Assembly (NCBI RefSeq): GCF_000243675.2
Contig: NZ_AHMM02000006.1
Span: forward strand, 393,513 to 457,512
Length of the DNA stretch: 64,000 bases
Direction: 5' to 3'
Origin: Leptospira inadai serovar Lyme str. 10
GTDB taxonomy: Bacteria; Spirochaetota; Leptospiria; Leptospirales; Leptospiraceae
In this document: piece after piece, positions 1 to 10,700 of the stretch
Layout: the number at the start of each line of letters is the position of its first letter
Numbering within the stretch: position 1 is the first letter of the stretch
The notes under the pieces: generated by a model
Told to the model about the DNA's origin: nothing
The model's input: the letters and a program-made list of their open reading frames with translations, nothing else
Database searches by the model: none
Program-made: the position numbers and the translations under genes

Positions 1-290
1 TTTGCCGCTCTCGGTGTGGAACGTTTCAGAAAATACATGCATCCTATCAACTGAAACGTCGCGATCAAAAAATCAAAGGTCACATTCGGATAGAATCGAT
101 AAATCCCGGTCATTCCCGTCGCTAGGAAAATATTTCCGATATAAAACAGAATATGAAAGAAGCAACATATCGCCCACATTAGTAGGGATTTTTGTTTCTC
201 CCTATAATAAAGATAAGAATAGATCGCGAATAGGAAGATACTCGAAGGTAAGGTTGCTAGAAGGGTGGGCAGTAGCCACGGATTCGACAC
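1..290 (-). CDS. Membrane protein, C-terminal part outside the window
   Basis: An open frame runs on the minus strand from a GTG at 288-290 to the window edge, giving 96 codons with no stop. GGAGG lies 12 nt upstream of the GTG. The translation starts VSNPWLLPTLLATLPSS and has three hydrophobic stretches separated by short charged loops such as YYREKQKS. This pattern resembles the N-terminal membrane domains that precede SpoIIE phosphatase, cyclase or kinase modules in Leptospira, but the effector domain is not visible. It follows the gene at 338-2299 in the same direction with a gap of about 50 bases, so it is probably the last visible gene of that operon. The plus-strand frame over the same stretch (2-352) has no features of a real protein. 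Confidence 0.6.
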   Translation of the reverse strand, partial: MSNPWLLPTLLATLPSSIFLFAIYSYLYYREKQKSLLMWAICCFFHILFYIGNIFLATGMTGIYRFYPNVTFDFLIATFQLIGCMYFLKRSTPRAA

Positions 291-337
291 GAGTTTCTAG
301 AGCCTCCAAAACGAACGGCAGTACCCTTAACGGAAAA

Positions 338-2299
338 CTATCTGCGAATTAGACGAAATATCCGCATGCAATACTGTTCTTTCCCTTCGGAATACTCCGC
401 TAACGGGTCGATCGCATATCCGAGACTCTCCGTTCTTATTTTATATTTGTCGGGTAGCTCGCAATTTGGTCCGACATAAATGAGTTTGTCAAATTCTTCC
501 CAGGTTTTCCAGCGATATTTGTTATCGTTTCTGTATTTACCTTTATCCAATGTCTTTAGCCTGAATAAAAGATCGAACTCGGACGCTAGTAGACGTCCAG
601 GCGTTTGAAAATTTTCCTCTTCATGGAATGCGTTAAACGCTATGTATTTTCCCTCGGAGTCAATCTTAGAGGCAAAATCACGCGCAGGTTGAAATACTTG
701 CTCCTCGAATCCTTTCAGACAGAATGCATGTGACTGATAATAGGATACGTTTAGGAGTCCTCCGGGTCTGAAAAATAAGGAGATCCCCCAGCTAAATATG
801 ATTCCCGAAAGCAAAGATATTGCGACTTGGCTTTGCCATTTCTTAGAATCCTTGATCGCTCGGAAAAACCATAAACTCAAAATCCAAAGCAAGGCAGGTA
901 GCGGATAAAAGACGTGTCTTAATTGTTTGTTGCCTGTGGTAACGTCGATCACTATATACTGTAAGAACACGACTGCAGAAATCGCGAATAAAGGATCTCT
1001 TAGTGCGGCGGGCCAAGATAGACCTTCCAACCTTGCAAGTAAGGAATCCAATTTTCCTTCGGGAGATTGCAGAAGACTTGGGGTATACGCCGACTTTGCA
1101 TCGGCATTTTTGTCTCTCGATCTTAGATAGAACCAGACCGCGATGAGTATGATCGAACCGGCAAAAAAAATACGAAAAATCCAAGGATCGTCGAACACAT
1201 GACTCGCGGGGATTCTATCGCTCGGAGATTCGAAAAGACTCAGTATGAAACTTCTGACGAATTTGTTTACGATCATCTGCGCATTCACGAGGCTCATGAC
1301 CCTGTCTAAGTTGGCGAATAGCCAGACGAAACTCGGAAGTATCGCGTAGATATAGAGCACTCGAAGGGACGGCGGCGTGATTTTTTTAGCTTCGTTCCTG
1401 TACTTAAATAAGAAATAATTAAAGTCTAAAAACAGGATGACGGTCAGAAAGTATAAGACTTTCTTAAATGATCTTTGATCTAAATTCCAATCCGTGACGA
1501 CTCGCAGGATCGGAAGGGAAAATACGAGTCCGACGACCGATACCAAAAAAATCAAGCGTAGATTTTTGTAATGAACCCGAATTGCAAACCTAAGGAATCC
1601 GATTAATTCCGGAAGCCTGGCGATTCCTTCGTACAGAAATAAGGAAATAAAAAGCAAAAGTCCGTACGGATATTTCGTAAAAAACAAAGAGAGCAGTGCG
1701 ACGGAAACGAGTGAGGATACCCTATTTCCTTTTTCCAATTCGGCACCCGGCCCTAATTTTTGTACCGAATCATAGAGTTTATATAACGCGAAATATACCC
1801 ATAGCAATACGAACATTCCTTGGGTTTCCAGCATGGACGATAAACTGTAAGCGGGAGTTTCAGTCGTATGAAGAGACATCGCCAGAATCAATAGAGAAAC
1901 GGCGCCGGAGAAAATGAAGGAGCCCGTGATTCGAAAGCTTGTATAAATTAATGTGGGGAAACAAAGCGCGTAAAATATCAATCCAAGAAAGGAATCTTTC
2001 CAAGTGATGGGCCATTCCCCGGGACCCCAAAGCATAAAGAGGGAAAAAATCGACCTAAGAGGAGGCCAGGTAGAGGCCTCTAAGAATGGAAAGAATCCGC
2101 GCCAATACCTTCCTTCCCGAAAGTCCTGGTATTGGTCGAGTAATTGATTGAGACGAATATTTTCATCCCAGGTAAGCAGATCTTTTATCGGGCAAATGTT
2201 TAGGAATGCAGACCAATTCTTCCAGACCATGATTCCGGTCAGAAACAATGCGACCGAAATCAAAAAAAAGCCTAGAATTCTATCCGTAAGACGATTCAT
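338..2299 (-). CDS. Large polytopic membrane protein, glycosyltransferase-like
   Basis: About 650 residues with roughly ten to twelve hydrophobic segments, the first right after the start (ILGFFLISVALFLTGIMVW), and a C-terminal soluble tail. The architecture (TM, large loop with DQYQDFREGRYWRGFFPF, many TMs, extracytoplasmic tail) resembles GT-C / PMT-like lipid-linked sugar transferases, but I see no decisive catalytic motif, so the family is inferred. I prefer the ATG at 2299 (MNRLTDRI) over the ATG at 2314 because GGGGGAAC sits 2-5 nt before it. The gene follows the GtrB-like glycosyltransferase (2468-3472) on the same strand with a 168-base gap. That pairing is common for glycan modification systems in which GtrB loads a polyprenyl phosphate and a membrane transferase uses it. 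Confidence 0.75.
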   Translation of the reverse strand: MNRLTDRILGFFLISVALFLTGIMVWKNWSAFLNICPIKDLLTWDENIRLNQLLDQYQDFREGRYWRGFFPFLEASTWPPLRSIFSLFMLWGPGEWPITWKDSFLGLIFYALCFPTLIYTSFRITGSFIFSGAVSLLILAMSLHTTETPAYSLSSMLETQGMFVLLWVYFALYKLYDSVQKLGPGAELEKGNRVSSLVSVALLSLFFTKYPYGLLLFISLFLYEGIARLPELIGFLRFAIRVHYKNLRLIFLVSVVGLVFSLPILRVVTDWNLDQRSFKKVLYFLTVILFLDFNYFLFKYRNEAKKITPPSLRVLYIYAILPSFVWLFANLDRVMSLVNAQMIVNKFVRSFILSLFESPSDRIPASHVFDDPWIFRIFFAGSIILIAVWFYLRSRDKNADAKSAYTPSLLQSPEGKLDSLLARLEGLSWPAALRDPLFAISAVVFLQYIVIDVTTGNKQLRHVFYPLPALLWILSLWFFRAIKDSKKWQSQVAISLLSGIIFSWGISLFFRPGGLLNVSYYQSHAFCLKGFEEQVFQPARDFASKIDSEGKYIAFNAFHEEENFQTPGRLLASEFDLLFRLKTLDKGKYRNDNKYRWKTWEEFDKLIYVGPNCELPDKYKIRTESLGYAIDPLAEYSEGKEQYCMRIFRLIRR

Positions 2300-2467
2300 T
2301 GTTCCCCCAAACATGCTTAGAGTTTTCTCGATCAGGTTATAGGATGCGTTTTGGGGGGAAAGGATTTTTCCTAAGCGGATTGGGCGGGCGGAACCGGACC
2401 CGCAGCCGACCTTCCATTTTGCTAAGTGAAGGAAGTTATCGGGAGTTCATTCTCGAAAGAAGAATCG

Positions 2468-3472
2468 TTAGCTCTTGGTCGATCTCTTTTTTTCTTTTTG
2501 TTTGGGGGCGGTATCGGTGGAATAAATCTTTTCGATCACATACAGCGGACGATTCTTGGATTGGTCGTTGACTCTACTTAAATATTCCCCGATCATTCCG
2601 AGCGCCAGTAACTGGATTCCTCCCAGTATCAAAACCACGATCATCACCGAGGTCCAGCCCTGGATGGTATTATTCGTAAACAACTTCAGATACAGAATAT
2701 AAATCGTGTATAAGGCTCCTGCAAATGCCGCGGAAAAACCGAGATAAGAGGAGAGCTTTAAAGGTGCGGAAGAAAAGGAGGTGATTCCGTCTAATGCGAA
2801 TTTAAGCATTTTCCCGACGGAAAATTTGGTCTCACCGTCGAAACGTTCATCCCGATCGTATTCCAGTCCCGTTTGACGAAATCCGATCCAAGCGATTAGG
2901 CCTCGGATGTACCGATGTTGTTCCCTCATGGAAACTAATACATCGGTAACCCTACGACTCATAATGCGAAAATCCCCCGTATCGATGGGGATATCGAATC
3001 TGGTTAATTTTTTCAAGGTTCTATAAAAGAGGTGGGCCGTTAGAAGTTTGAAAATCGACTCGCCTTCGCGGGTTCTTCTTCGCGCATAAACGACATCGAA
3101 TCCGTCTTTCATTTTTTCGAATAAATCGGCGACGAATTCGGGAGGGTCCTGCAAGTCCCCGTCCATAACGGCCACCGTTTCGCCTCGAGCCACATCGATT
3201 CCGGCGGTAATTGCGAGCTGGTGTCCGTAGTTTCTGGACAGATTCACAAGGAAAAAACCGGGTGTGGACTCGCAGAACTCTTTTAGAATTTCCGCGCTCT
3301 CATCCCGAGAACCGTCGTTTACAAATAAGATTTCCGAATCGGCGGGACCGAAGCCGAACTTGGTTTTTAGGATTTTTAAGAGGGCATTCAGTCGCTTAAC
3401 AAGCTCCGGAATTGTTTTTTCCTCGTTGTAAATGGGAATGACGACGGATAGGAGGGGCGGTTTGGGAGCCAT
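2468..3472 (-). CDS. Family 2 glycosyltransferase, GtrB / DPM1-like
   Basis: 334 residues. The N-terminal two thirds is a GT-A fold: LLSVVIPIYNEEKTIPELV at residues 7-25, SEILFVNDGSRDESAEILK, and VAVMDGDLQDPPE with the metal-binding DxD-type motif. A QxxRW-like site is not obvious. Residues about 235-310 contain two membrane helices (YLGFSAAFAGALYTIYILYL and TSVMIVVLILGGIQLLALGM), as in GtrB and other polyprenyl-phosphate sugar transferases. The family moves a sugar from a nucleotide sugar to undecaprenyl phosphate at the inner membrane. The start MAPKPP is the only reasonable one. It heads a minus-strand group with the large membrane protein downstream, which could be the acceptor-side transferase. 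Confidence 0.9.
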   Translation of the reverse strand: MAPKPPLLSVVIPIYNEEKTIPELVKRLNALLKILKTKFGFGPADSEILFVNDGSRDESAEILKEFCESTPGFFLVNLSRNYGHQLAITAGIDVARGETVAVMDGDLQDPPEFVADLFEKMKDGFDVVYARRRTREGESIFKLLTAHLFYRTLKKLTRFDIPIDTGDFRIMSRRVTDVLVSMREQHRYIRGLIAWIGFRQTGLEYDRDERFDGETKFSVGKMLKFALDGITSFSSAPLKLSSYLGFSAAFAGALYTIYILYLKLFTNNTIQGWTSVMIVVLILGGIQLLALGMIGEYLSRVNDQSKNRPLYVIEKIYSTDTAPKQKEKKRSTKS

Positions 3473-3664
3473 CTTTGACGATGGTACGTTGTTTCATTCC
3501 GGCCAAAATGTCGATCATTATTCCGCATAATTCTACCGGCCGAAACGGATAGGCGCCCTTTCCTGTAAAGCAGGACCGGATTTGGGAATGATCTCGTAAA
3601 AAAGGACTTTACAAGACGACTAGAATGCCGATCCTATATATGCACAAAAATCCAAGAAAGGGTT

Positions 3665-4006
3665 ATGAAAATCAAAGTCACCACGAAAAACGACGTCCAC
3701 ATTATCAAGATCGAAGGACCCATCAAGGCTGGAAACGAATTCGAACTTGGACAAAAAATCGAGGAGTATATCTCGAAGGGTGACGTCCCGAAGTTTATTA
3801 TCGACCTTAAAAAAGTGCCCTTCATCAACTCCGCCGGACTGGGGATGTTCCTGAACATCTACAAACACATCGACGGACTCAAAGGAAGAATGGTTTTTAC
3901 CAACCTAAATTCCGACATTGAGAACCTGATGGAGATTACCAAACTCGCTAGCATTTTTGAGATCTACAAAACCTTGGAAGAGGCTATCGAGTCTTTCGAA
4001 TATTAA
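3665..4006 (+). CDS. STAS-domain anti-sigma factor antagonist-like protein
   Basis: 113 residues covering one STAS domain. The recognisable core is FIIDLKKVPFINSAGLGMFL at about residues 42-61, in which the serine of NSAGLG is the usual phosphorylation site. By family knowledge these proteins bind an anti-sigma kinase, or another partner, depending on that serine's phosphorylation, and a PP2C/SpoIIE phosphatase reverses it. Two SpoIIE phosphatases occur elsewhere in the window (42916-44289 and 52979-54304), but no HPK-type anti-sigma kinase is adjacent. AAAGGG lies 4-9 nt upstream of the ATG. The next gene starts 18 bases after the stop, so they may be cotranscribed. Confidence 0.9.
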   Translation: MKIKVTTKNDVHIIKIEGPIKAGNEFELGQKIEEYISKGDVPKFIIDLKKVPFINSAGLGMFLNIYKHIDGLKGRMVFTNLNSDIENLMEITKLASIFEIYKTLEEAIESFEY

Positions 4007-4023
4007 TTTTACCCGATATTCAG

Positions 4024-7000
4024 GTGGCCTCCTCGGTCTTTCAGATCCTCCAAAAGCGAAAAATTTCCTTAGCCATACTAGTCGGGCTATTTCTTCTTTA
4101 TCACAGTCTCTTTAACTCCTTTACCGGACAGATTCTCTTTGACAGGGTTTTTGTGCCGCTTGTCCGGGGGGAGGTAAAAGGGGATGTGCGGAAGTTTTCT
4201 CTGCTGTACGGCATCCGAATTCAAGATATAACCGTTCACGCTCCGTCCGAATGGGGAACCGAGCCGCTTCTCACCCTGAAACGGTTCGAATTTTCCTATA
4301 ATCTTCCCTATCTTTTTTTTGGAAGGCTGAAACTATCCAGGATAGCTCTCGAGGATCTCGAGTTGAATTTGGTCCAAAAAGGGAAAGTTTGGAATGCAAC
4401 AACCTTATTCCCCGCATCAAAGGCTGCGCCTGAGCCTCCTCTCGCAGAACCGTCCGAGCCGTTGACGCAGATTCGTACCTATTTTCCCGTAAGCGCCTTT
4501 TTACGATTCGAACTCAAAAATATAAACGTACGGATTCTATCGAACAACGGAACAAAATCGTACTCAGCCGGATTGGAAGGATTGGACTTCGCATTGGAAT
4601 TGGATACGAAACGATTTACTAAAATTCCTTTCGATCCGACGGCTTTGCGCTTGATCGACGATTTCCAATTCAGACTGAATTCGGAAAAAAAAATCAGGGT
4701 CCGATTCGAAGATTCGTCCAGAAGTTTGGATCATACGCTTCGATTTACTTGGATTTGGGATAGGGGGAACGCCGGAGAAGCCTTTCGTTCTAAACTGGAT
4801 CTAGGGTCCGAACAGATTCCTTTACGACTTAAGAATCGGCCGGTTATACCCTTCGGATTTTCTTTTAAATACGATTTAGAATACTCTCCCGATTCGAAGG
4901 AACTCGTACTCGGAAATCTACAATTTAAGGTAAATGAAGACGTCTGGTTGGAAGGCGGCGGAAAAATTTCCGGAGTCGGAGAAGAATCTCAACTCGTAAA
5001 TATAGCATTACAAAAATCGAAAATTCGTTTGGCTCCCGTTTCGGACTTTCTCCGTAGCCTAGGGTTTGCGGGAATTTCCATGCAGGGCCAAGCTTCTTTA
5101 GCGCCGGTGCTGTTCGAAGGAACGTCAGAGGATCTTCGGGTGATCGGCGAAATCAAAGCTAGCGGATTGGATTTAAGATTCGCGGGTGGAACTCATCGCG
5201 TTCCGGAACTGTATCTGGACTGGGACGCGAGATTGTATCCTTCTACGACCCAAGCGGTTACCGGATCGAATCCGCTTCCCTGGATCGGAATCTTGGATTT
5301 AAAAAAACTGAAAGTTTTGTACAATGATGCGACCTTATTCGGAACGTTGTTCTATTCCGGAGATCCGAAGATTCGGGAGAAGGCTCTAAGTCTCGATTTG
5401 AAATTGGATCGGTTTTCCCTAACCCCGTATTCGCCCGGATTAGCCGGACTCGTATCCGCGGATTTGGGAGTGCGAGGGGTCGATTTTTCTTCGCTGGATC
5501 TGAATCTAAAAATGAAAGCAAAGGGATTTCGTTTCGCGTACGGTAGAGGAAACTCCGGAAATATTCTTTTGGACGGTAAGCTAAAAGGAACTTTAAGATT
5601 TCCTGATAAACCCTGGGAATTGAGAGAGGTTCATATCTCTCCTCTTTCGATAGGAATAGCTTCGCCGGAGGGAACCGAGGCCTTTAGCCTGGAAAGCCGG
5701 GGTAAAGTCCGGTTGGGAGAATTCTTAAGCGCCGATCTAAATAACGCTAAGTTAAGGGCAAATCTAGACGAGCTGCTTCCCCTTTTACCCCTGGTACTTA
5801 GGGAATCCCTGATACCTATCCGCTCGCAATTAGGCCCCGTCGTCGGACTTTCCGGAGATCTCGGCTACTCTAAGATGGCATCGATCCAGGAAATCAAGGG
5901 AGGATTCGGATTGCTAGTACCGGCCTTGGAGATTAAGGACGGAAAGCTGAAGATCTCGGTTATGATCGACGGTTCTCCCGCGAATAAAATCCACTTAAAG
6001 CAGATGGATCTTTCCGCATTTGCGGGAAAACTTTCCTTCCGGTCTTCCGGCACCTTATCGCGTCCAAAGCAGGAGGATGTTCCGCCTTCCATGGGTCCTT
6101 TTTCGCCGGATCTTAACGGATCCTTCCGGTTGTCGTCGAAGGAAGACGCGTATCTGATCAAAGGATTGACGTTTCGTGGAGACCTAAGTCTCGGCTTTCG
6201 ATGGGTCGGGCCTATGATTTCCGGTAATTTTTCCTCCAAAGAATCCGGCCTTTACGTAAGTAATCGTCTTTGCCCGAGTCCCGAATGCAAGCTGTACAGG
6301 ATAGATGGGCTGAACGCCTCGGTTCCGTTCCAACACGATATTTCGATGAAAGAAACCAGAAATCTGATCGAAGGCGATAAAAGAAAATTCGTGATGAATT
6401 ATGGCAGATTACCCGAGCCGAATTTTACGATTCGAGAAATAGTGGGAACTCATCCTTCCCTAAAAGGACTGCCATTCGAATACGTAAAGCCGAAAGGAGC
6501 TTCACCCGGGCTTTCCGCAAACATAAATTATTCGGAAAATTATTTACGAATGGATTTCCTCAAAGTATACACGTTGGACGGGGAAATTCTCGGAAAGGAC
6601 GTAATCGTTAACGTCGGGGCGGGAGCTCCCGAAAAAATGGAATATTCGTTGGAGCTACGGGTAAAGGATATAGATCTTAAACAATTGCTTCCGAGTCGGA
6701 GTAGGGGTAAGATCGACGACGGTAAAATCAAGGCGGATGTGAATCTATGGGGAAGGAATCTCGGGGATCCGATCCCGAATCTAAATCTGTTTTTTAGCGT
6801 TTATCAAATCGGTCGCGACTTCGGTAAAAGCGCGATAAATATTTTCGCGCCCTCCAACTTGTTGACGGATTTCATATATACAAGCTATGCGGTGGATAAA
6901 ATCGAATTAGAATTGTCTAAAGGGTTGGTCTATGCTGTGATTTTATTCAAGAGATCCGTCCTGGGGACGTTCGTAAACTTGGAGAATAATCAGGTTTCTC

Positions 7001-7068
7001 AGCAAAGAATGCCCTTGGCGAATTTCTTAAAACGCGCCCAGAGCGAAATCGAAACGTATAATAAGTGA
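4024..7068 (+). CDS. AsmA/YdbH-like envelope protein
   Basis: 1014 residues with one N-terminal membrane anchor (KISLAILVGLFLLYHSLF, about 13-30), then a very long beta-rich region without further membrane segments. This is the form of AsmA-like and TamB/YdbH proteins, which stand in the inner membrane and span the periplasm to carry phospholipids to the outer membrane. The start is a GTG at 4024 with a poor ribosome site; no better in-frame start is evident, and coupling to the STAS gene is possible. It overlaps the next gene by 4 bases (GTGA), and that gene encodes a DUF1318 protein. In Enterobacteria ydbH, ynbE and ydbL (DUF1318) form one operon, so context supports a YdbH-type role. The assignment rests on architecture and neighbourhood. 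Confidence 0.7.
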   Translation: MASSVFQILQKRKISLAILVGLFLLYHSLFNSFTGQILFDRVFVPLVRGEVKGDVRKFSLLYGIRIQDITVHAPSEWGTEPLLTLKRFEFSYNLPYLFFGRLKLSRIALEDLELNLVQKGKVWNATTLFPASKAAPEPPLAEPSEPLTQIRTYFPVSAFLRFELKNINVRILSNNGTKSYSAGLEGLDFALELDTKRFTKIPFDPTALRLIDDFQFRLNSEKKIRVRFEDSSRSLDHTLRFTWIWDRGNAGEAFRSKLDLGSEQIPLRLKNRPVIPFGFSFKYDLEYSPDSKELVLGNLQFKVNEDVWLEGGGKISGVGEESQLVNIALQKSKIRLAPVSDFLRSLGFAGISMQGQASLAPVLFEGTSEDLRVIGEIKASGLDLRFAGGTHRVPELYLDWDARLYPSTTQAVTGSNPLPWIGILDLKKLKVLYNDATLFGTLFYSGDPKIREKALSLDLKLDRFSLTPYSPGLAGLVSADLGVRGVDFSSLDLNLKMKAKGFRFAYGRGNSGNILLDGKLKGTLRFPDKPWELREVHISPLSIGIASPEGTEAFSLESRGKVRLGEFLSADLNNAKLRANLDELLPLLPLVLRESLIPIRSQLGPVVGLSGDLGYSKMASIQEIKGGFGLLVPALEIKDGKLKISVMIDGSPANKIHLKQMDLSAFAGKLSFRSSGTLSRPKQEDVPPSMGPFSPDLNGSFRLSSKEDAYLIKGLTFRGDLSLGFRWVGPMISGNFSSKESGLYVSNRLCPSPECKLYRIDGLNASVPFQHDISMKETRNLIEGDKRKFVMNYGRLPEPNFTIREIVGTHPSLKGLPFEYVKPKGASPGLSANINYSENYLRMDFLKVYTLDGEILGKDVIVNVGAGAPEKMEYSLELRVKDIDLKQLLPSRSRGKIDDGKIKADVNLWGRNLGDPIPNLNLFFSVYQIGRDFGKSAINIFAPSNLLTDFIYTSYAVDKIELELSKGLVYAVILFKRSVLGTFVNLENNQVSQQRMPLANFLKRAQSEIETYNK

Positions 7069-7697
7069 TAAAAACCGTGAGAAAATTAAATTTCTTTAAA
7101 ATTCCTTTAGCTCTAGTTCTTTTTTGCACTTTCTGTACGATTAAGGCTCCCTTGATTACGTTCACTCAGACCCAAACCGCATCCGAAAAACAAATGTTGG
7201 GAGAGGATCGAAATCTCGAAAAAGACGGATGGCTGATCGCTTCCATAAAAACGTCTTCGTCCGGATCGGAAATTTGGGAGAGAGATTTGGTCCGGGAAGA
7301 ATTTTCGGATCCGGACGATCGCACTCTTTATATCGCGTTGCGGACCTTAGCCTACTTGGCTAGGGAAACGAAGGAATATTCCGCCTCGGGGTTACTTGCG
7401 GAAGGCTTGGACGGTAAGATTCGAATCAATCCGAAAGCAAGGGAAGCCGGTGCGGAGAAAGCGCTGTCCAAGCCCGAACTGAAAAGTCGCCTCGATGAGT
7501 TGCTTAAAATAACGAACGAGAGTAGGGATTTGATCGTTCAAGGCAAGCTGCGGAAGGAGACATCCTTGCCCGGGAAGCCGATGACGGAAAAAGAAAAAGC
7601 CGAGTTGAAGCGATCTTTGCTATTATCGTGGTACCGCTCGGTGGGCCAAGGAGAATACTACGAATCATCCTCCGGTATATGGAAGAAAAAGGGATAA
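7065..7697 (+). CDS. DUF1318 (YdbL-like) putative lipoprotein
   Basis: 210 residues. An N-terminal hydrophobic segment (residues 9-23) leads to cysteines at 21 and 24 (LVLFCTFCTIKAP), so it is probably exported and perhaps lipidated. The block APLITFTQTQTASEKQMLGE, followed by KDGWLIASIKTSSSGSE and GLLAEGLDGKIRINPKA, matches my recollection of DUF1318 proteins. The family is named after YdbL, encoded with the AsmA-like YdbH and the lipoprotein YnbE in E. coli. The gene starts at a GTG overlapping the stop of the AsmA-like gene by 4 bases, so the two are translationally coupled. The giant lipoprotein gene begins 6 bases after its stop. A periplasmic helper role in envelope lipid transport is inferred. 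Confidence 0.75.
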   Translation: MIKTVRKLNFFKIPLALVLFCTFCTIKAPLITFTQTQTASEKQMLGEDRNLEKDGWLIASIKTSSSGSEIWERDLVREEFSDPDDRTLYIALRTLAYLARETKEYSASGLLAEGLDGKIRINPKAREAGAEKALSKPELKSRLDELLKITNESRDLIVQGKLRKETSLPGKPMTEKEKAELKRSLLLSWYRSVGQGEYYESSSGIWKKKG

Positions 7698-7703
7698 GCT
7701 TTC

Positions 7704-10700
7704 ATGAGTTATTCCAAATTCTTAATTTCTCTTTTTGCGATATTTCTTTTCGGCGATTGCACTCTCCTTAGTGTCGTCGAAAAAATAAAGCCGATCGAAT
7801 TCGATTACGGCCCCATTTCTCGAAATTATTTTCGTCCCGATAACGAAAAGCCGTTTCCTCTGACCGTGCAAAGAGGGAATAACCTCTACCATTCCATGAC
7901 TAGGGACGGTAGGTATCTATTTTATACGACCGGTCAAAAAGGAAACTTCGACATTTGGTTTCGTGATTTGAAAAGCTCGATCGTGGTTCCGGTTACGCAA
8001 CATCCGTCCTCCGAATATAAACCAGCTATCAGCCCCGACGGTTCTAAGTTGGTTTTCGTTTCCGAGCAATACGATTCGGCCGGTGATATCGTGCTTTTGA
8101 CAATGAATCCGGCCGAGTGGGCCGCCAAAATACTGGACGGAAAGCGGTTTCTTAGCGAAGATTTCATATTTTTAACAAATTCTGAATATACTAATTCTCT
8201 AAAGTCCGATCGCTTTGTGGATACGGATCCTATTTGGGCGCCCGATAACCGACATATCGTATTCTCCTCGGATCGGCTCAGTCCGGGTACTCCGAATTTA
8301 ATCCTTTGGGATACTAAAGGGATAACTCAGGCGAAATTGCTGACGAAAACGGGGGCTGCGAGCCCTTTTTGGTCGGAGGACGGAAAGAGAATCGTTTACG
8401 TTTCTTATTCGGAATCGTCGAGAGGCGAATTGTATTCGCTTGAAGTGGCGACCGGGACGATTAAAAGAATTACGAGAGACGATTATCTGGATTTTTCCCC
8501 CAGCTTTTCGCCGGATTCAAAATTCATCTATTATACTTCGATTCGAAAAGATTCGGATAATAACGGAAAAATCGACGAACGAGATAATAGCATAATCGTT
8601 CGACTCGATCTTTCCAACGGCAGGGAAGCGTTACTAACTTCCGGAAATTTTTCGTTATTCGATACTAGATATTCCAGGTTTAACGGCGGGAGTATTCTGT
8701 TTACCGCATCGTTTTACGAAACGATGAATATTTACTTTTTGCCCGAAAACGGTTCCATTCCTAAGGCAAAGAGTATCGGGGCTCAATTCGATCTTGCGCT
8801 TCAATATAAACAAAAACAAGGTTTCGAGGATTTTATATTGGCGATCGATTCCTTGGATTCGTATTTTGCGGACGATCCCTTATTTCCGATATTCAAATCG
8901 AAAGGACTATTAGAGAAATATAAAGAATCTAAGAGAAAAGGGAAATTGCAGGTTCTTGAGGAAGTGCGGAAAGAGATGACCTCCGGCAAATTGCACCCCG
9001 ATGCGGGATTGTCGTTCGCGTTCCTATTGGAAGCGGATGGCGCCACACCTAAGACGCTTAAGGATTATTCCGCCGCCTGGGAGAAAGTCCCCGAAATAAA
9101 TCGAAATGCGCTGGCTGCCCTGGAAGAAGAAATCGGAGACGCCTACGTTAATCGGAACGATCGGGCTTCGGCCCTCATAGTATTCGAATCCTTGAGAGAT
9201 AGGTTTCCCGATTATTACCATGATAGGGATGTGCTGCGAAAAATCGGGGCCTTGCGATTAGGAGTTTCGGAAAGTTCGGGCTGGGTTCTTCCGAATTCAT
9301 TGCTGTTAGTCGCGAACGATCCAAGGTCCGGTACGGAAGATTTGCGGTATATGTACGAATTGCTCGAGTCCGAGACGGTATCGGACCGTTCCGATGCGGA
9401 GAAAATATCGATCGCGGACACGGCCGACAATGCGAATTCTCTCCGAACAAAATCGCCGGTACTGCACCGTTTTTTCTCCTATGTGAAGGCCTTGGGTTTA
9501 AAAGGACAGGGCGATTTTAAACGGAGCAATTCCATTCTTGACGGGTTCCTCGAACAGTTAAGGCCGGAGGATCCTTTATTCCTAAAATCGCATATTCTAA
9601 AATCGGAAAATTTTAGAGGCATGGGTGACACCAGAAATTCTCTTACCGAATTGAGAATATTCCTTGAAAATTACGATGCGACTTCCGGAGTCGCAATCGA
9701 TGAAAAAGAGATGGAGCGTTCCTTCTTATATTTCGAAAATTTGGCCAGAAATTACGAGAATAGGTCCGATTTTTTACAAGCATCATTCCACTATTTTTTT
9801 AACGCAGAAAACATGTTTCTCGCAAAAAGCAAGAATCTATTTTTGGATACGCTGTATAAGGATTATGCGATATACTATCAAAGATTGATGGTCGATACGT
9901 CCTTTAAATTGGCCAAATCGATCAGCGATAAAAACGCGCAAGGACTGCTGGGGACTTTGAATCCGGTCGAATTCGATCCGCTGGATAAGAAGGAGGGATT
10001 GTCCTACGTAACTCAATATTATGAAAAAGAGAAAATTCTTCCCCGCGCCAGAACCTTTCTCGATTTAGCGACTCTTTACGGATACGCATATTATCTGATA
10101 AATCGGTCCGTTATTCGGGAGACTTATTTTTATGCCGCCGGAACGATGGATGCCGCAAAGAAGGAGGCGGTATTACGAGATTTTAAACAAGCCGAATACG
10201 AGCTGAGATGGATTATATTCTCCGATCCCACCTATCACGACGCCTATCAACTGTTAGGTTGGCTATACCAGTACGTCGATATTATGAAATCCAGAAGACC
10301 GCCCGACGGTGAGCTATCGGACGAGGATCAATACGCGGCCATATATCGGAAATATTTCCCGGAGAAGAATTTCGAAGAAAACGTGGAGCTTTACAGCCAA
10401 ATTTTGGAGCTTTTAGGGGAGAATTTTCCGAATAAGAAGGCTTTGTCCGACTTGCGCTTAAATCTCGGAAACAATTACTTTCTTCTTAAGAACTATCCGA
10501 AAGCGGATGAACAATACTCTTTGGTGGAGTCCTATTCGAAGTTTATTCTTTCCAAGGCGCAATTCGAAGATTATCGTCAAAAAGCCGTATTCCTATTCAA
10601 TTCGGCGAGATCATCCATTTATATGTCAAGATACGCGGATGCCATTCGCAAATTGAATGCGGCTTCCGATCTATATTCCAAAAACGAATTTTCCAAATTA

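Noticed and set aside
2..352. 116-residue plus-strand frame at the left edge
   Set aside because: It is the antisense of a clearly membrane-protein-like minus-strand frame with a ribosome site; its own composition is arbitrary.
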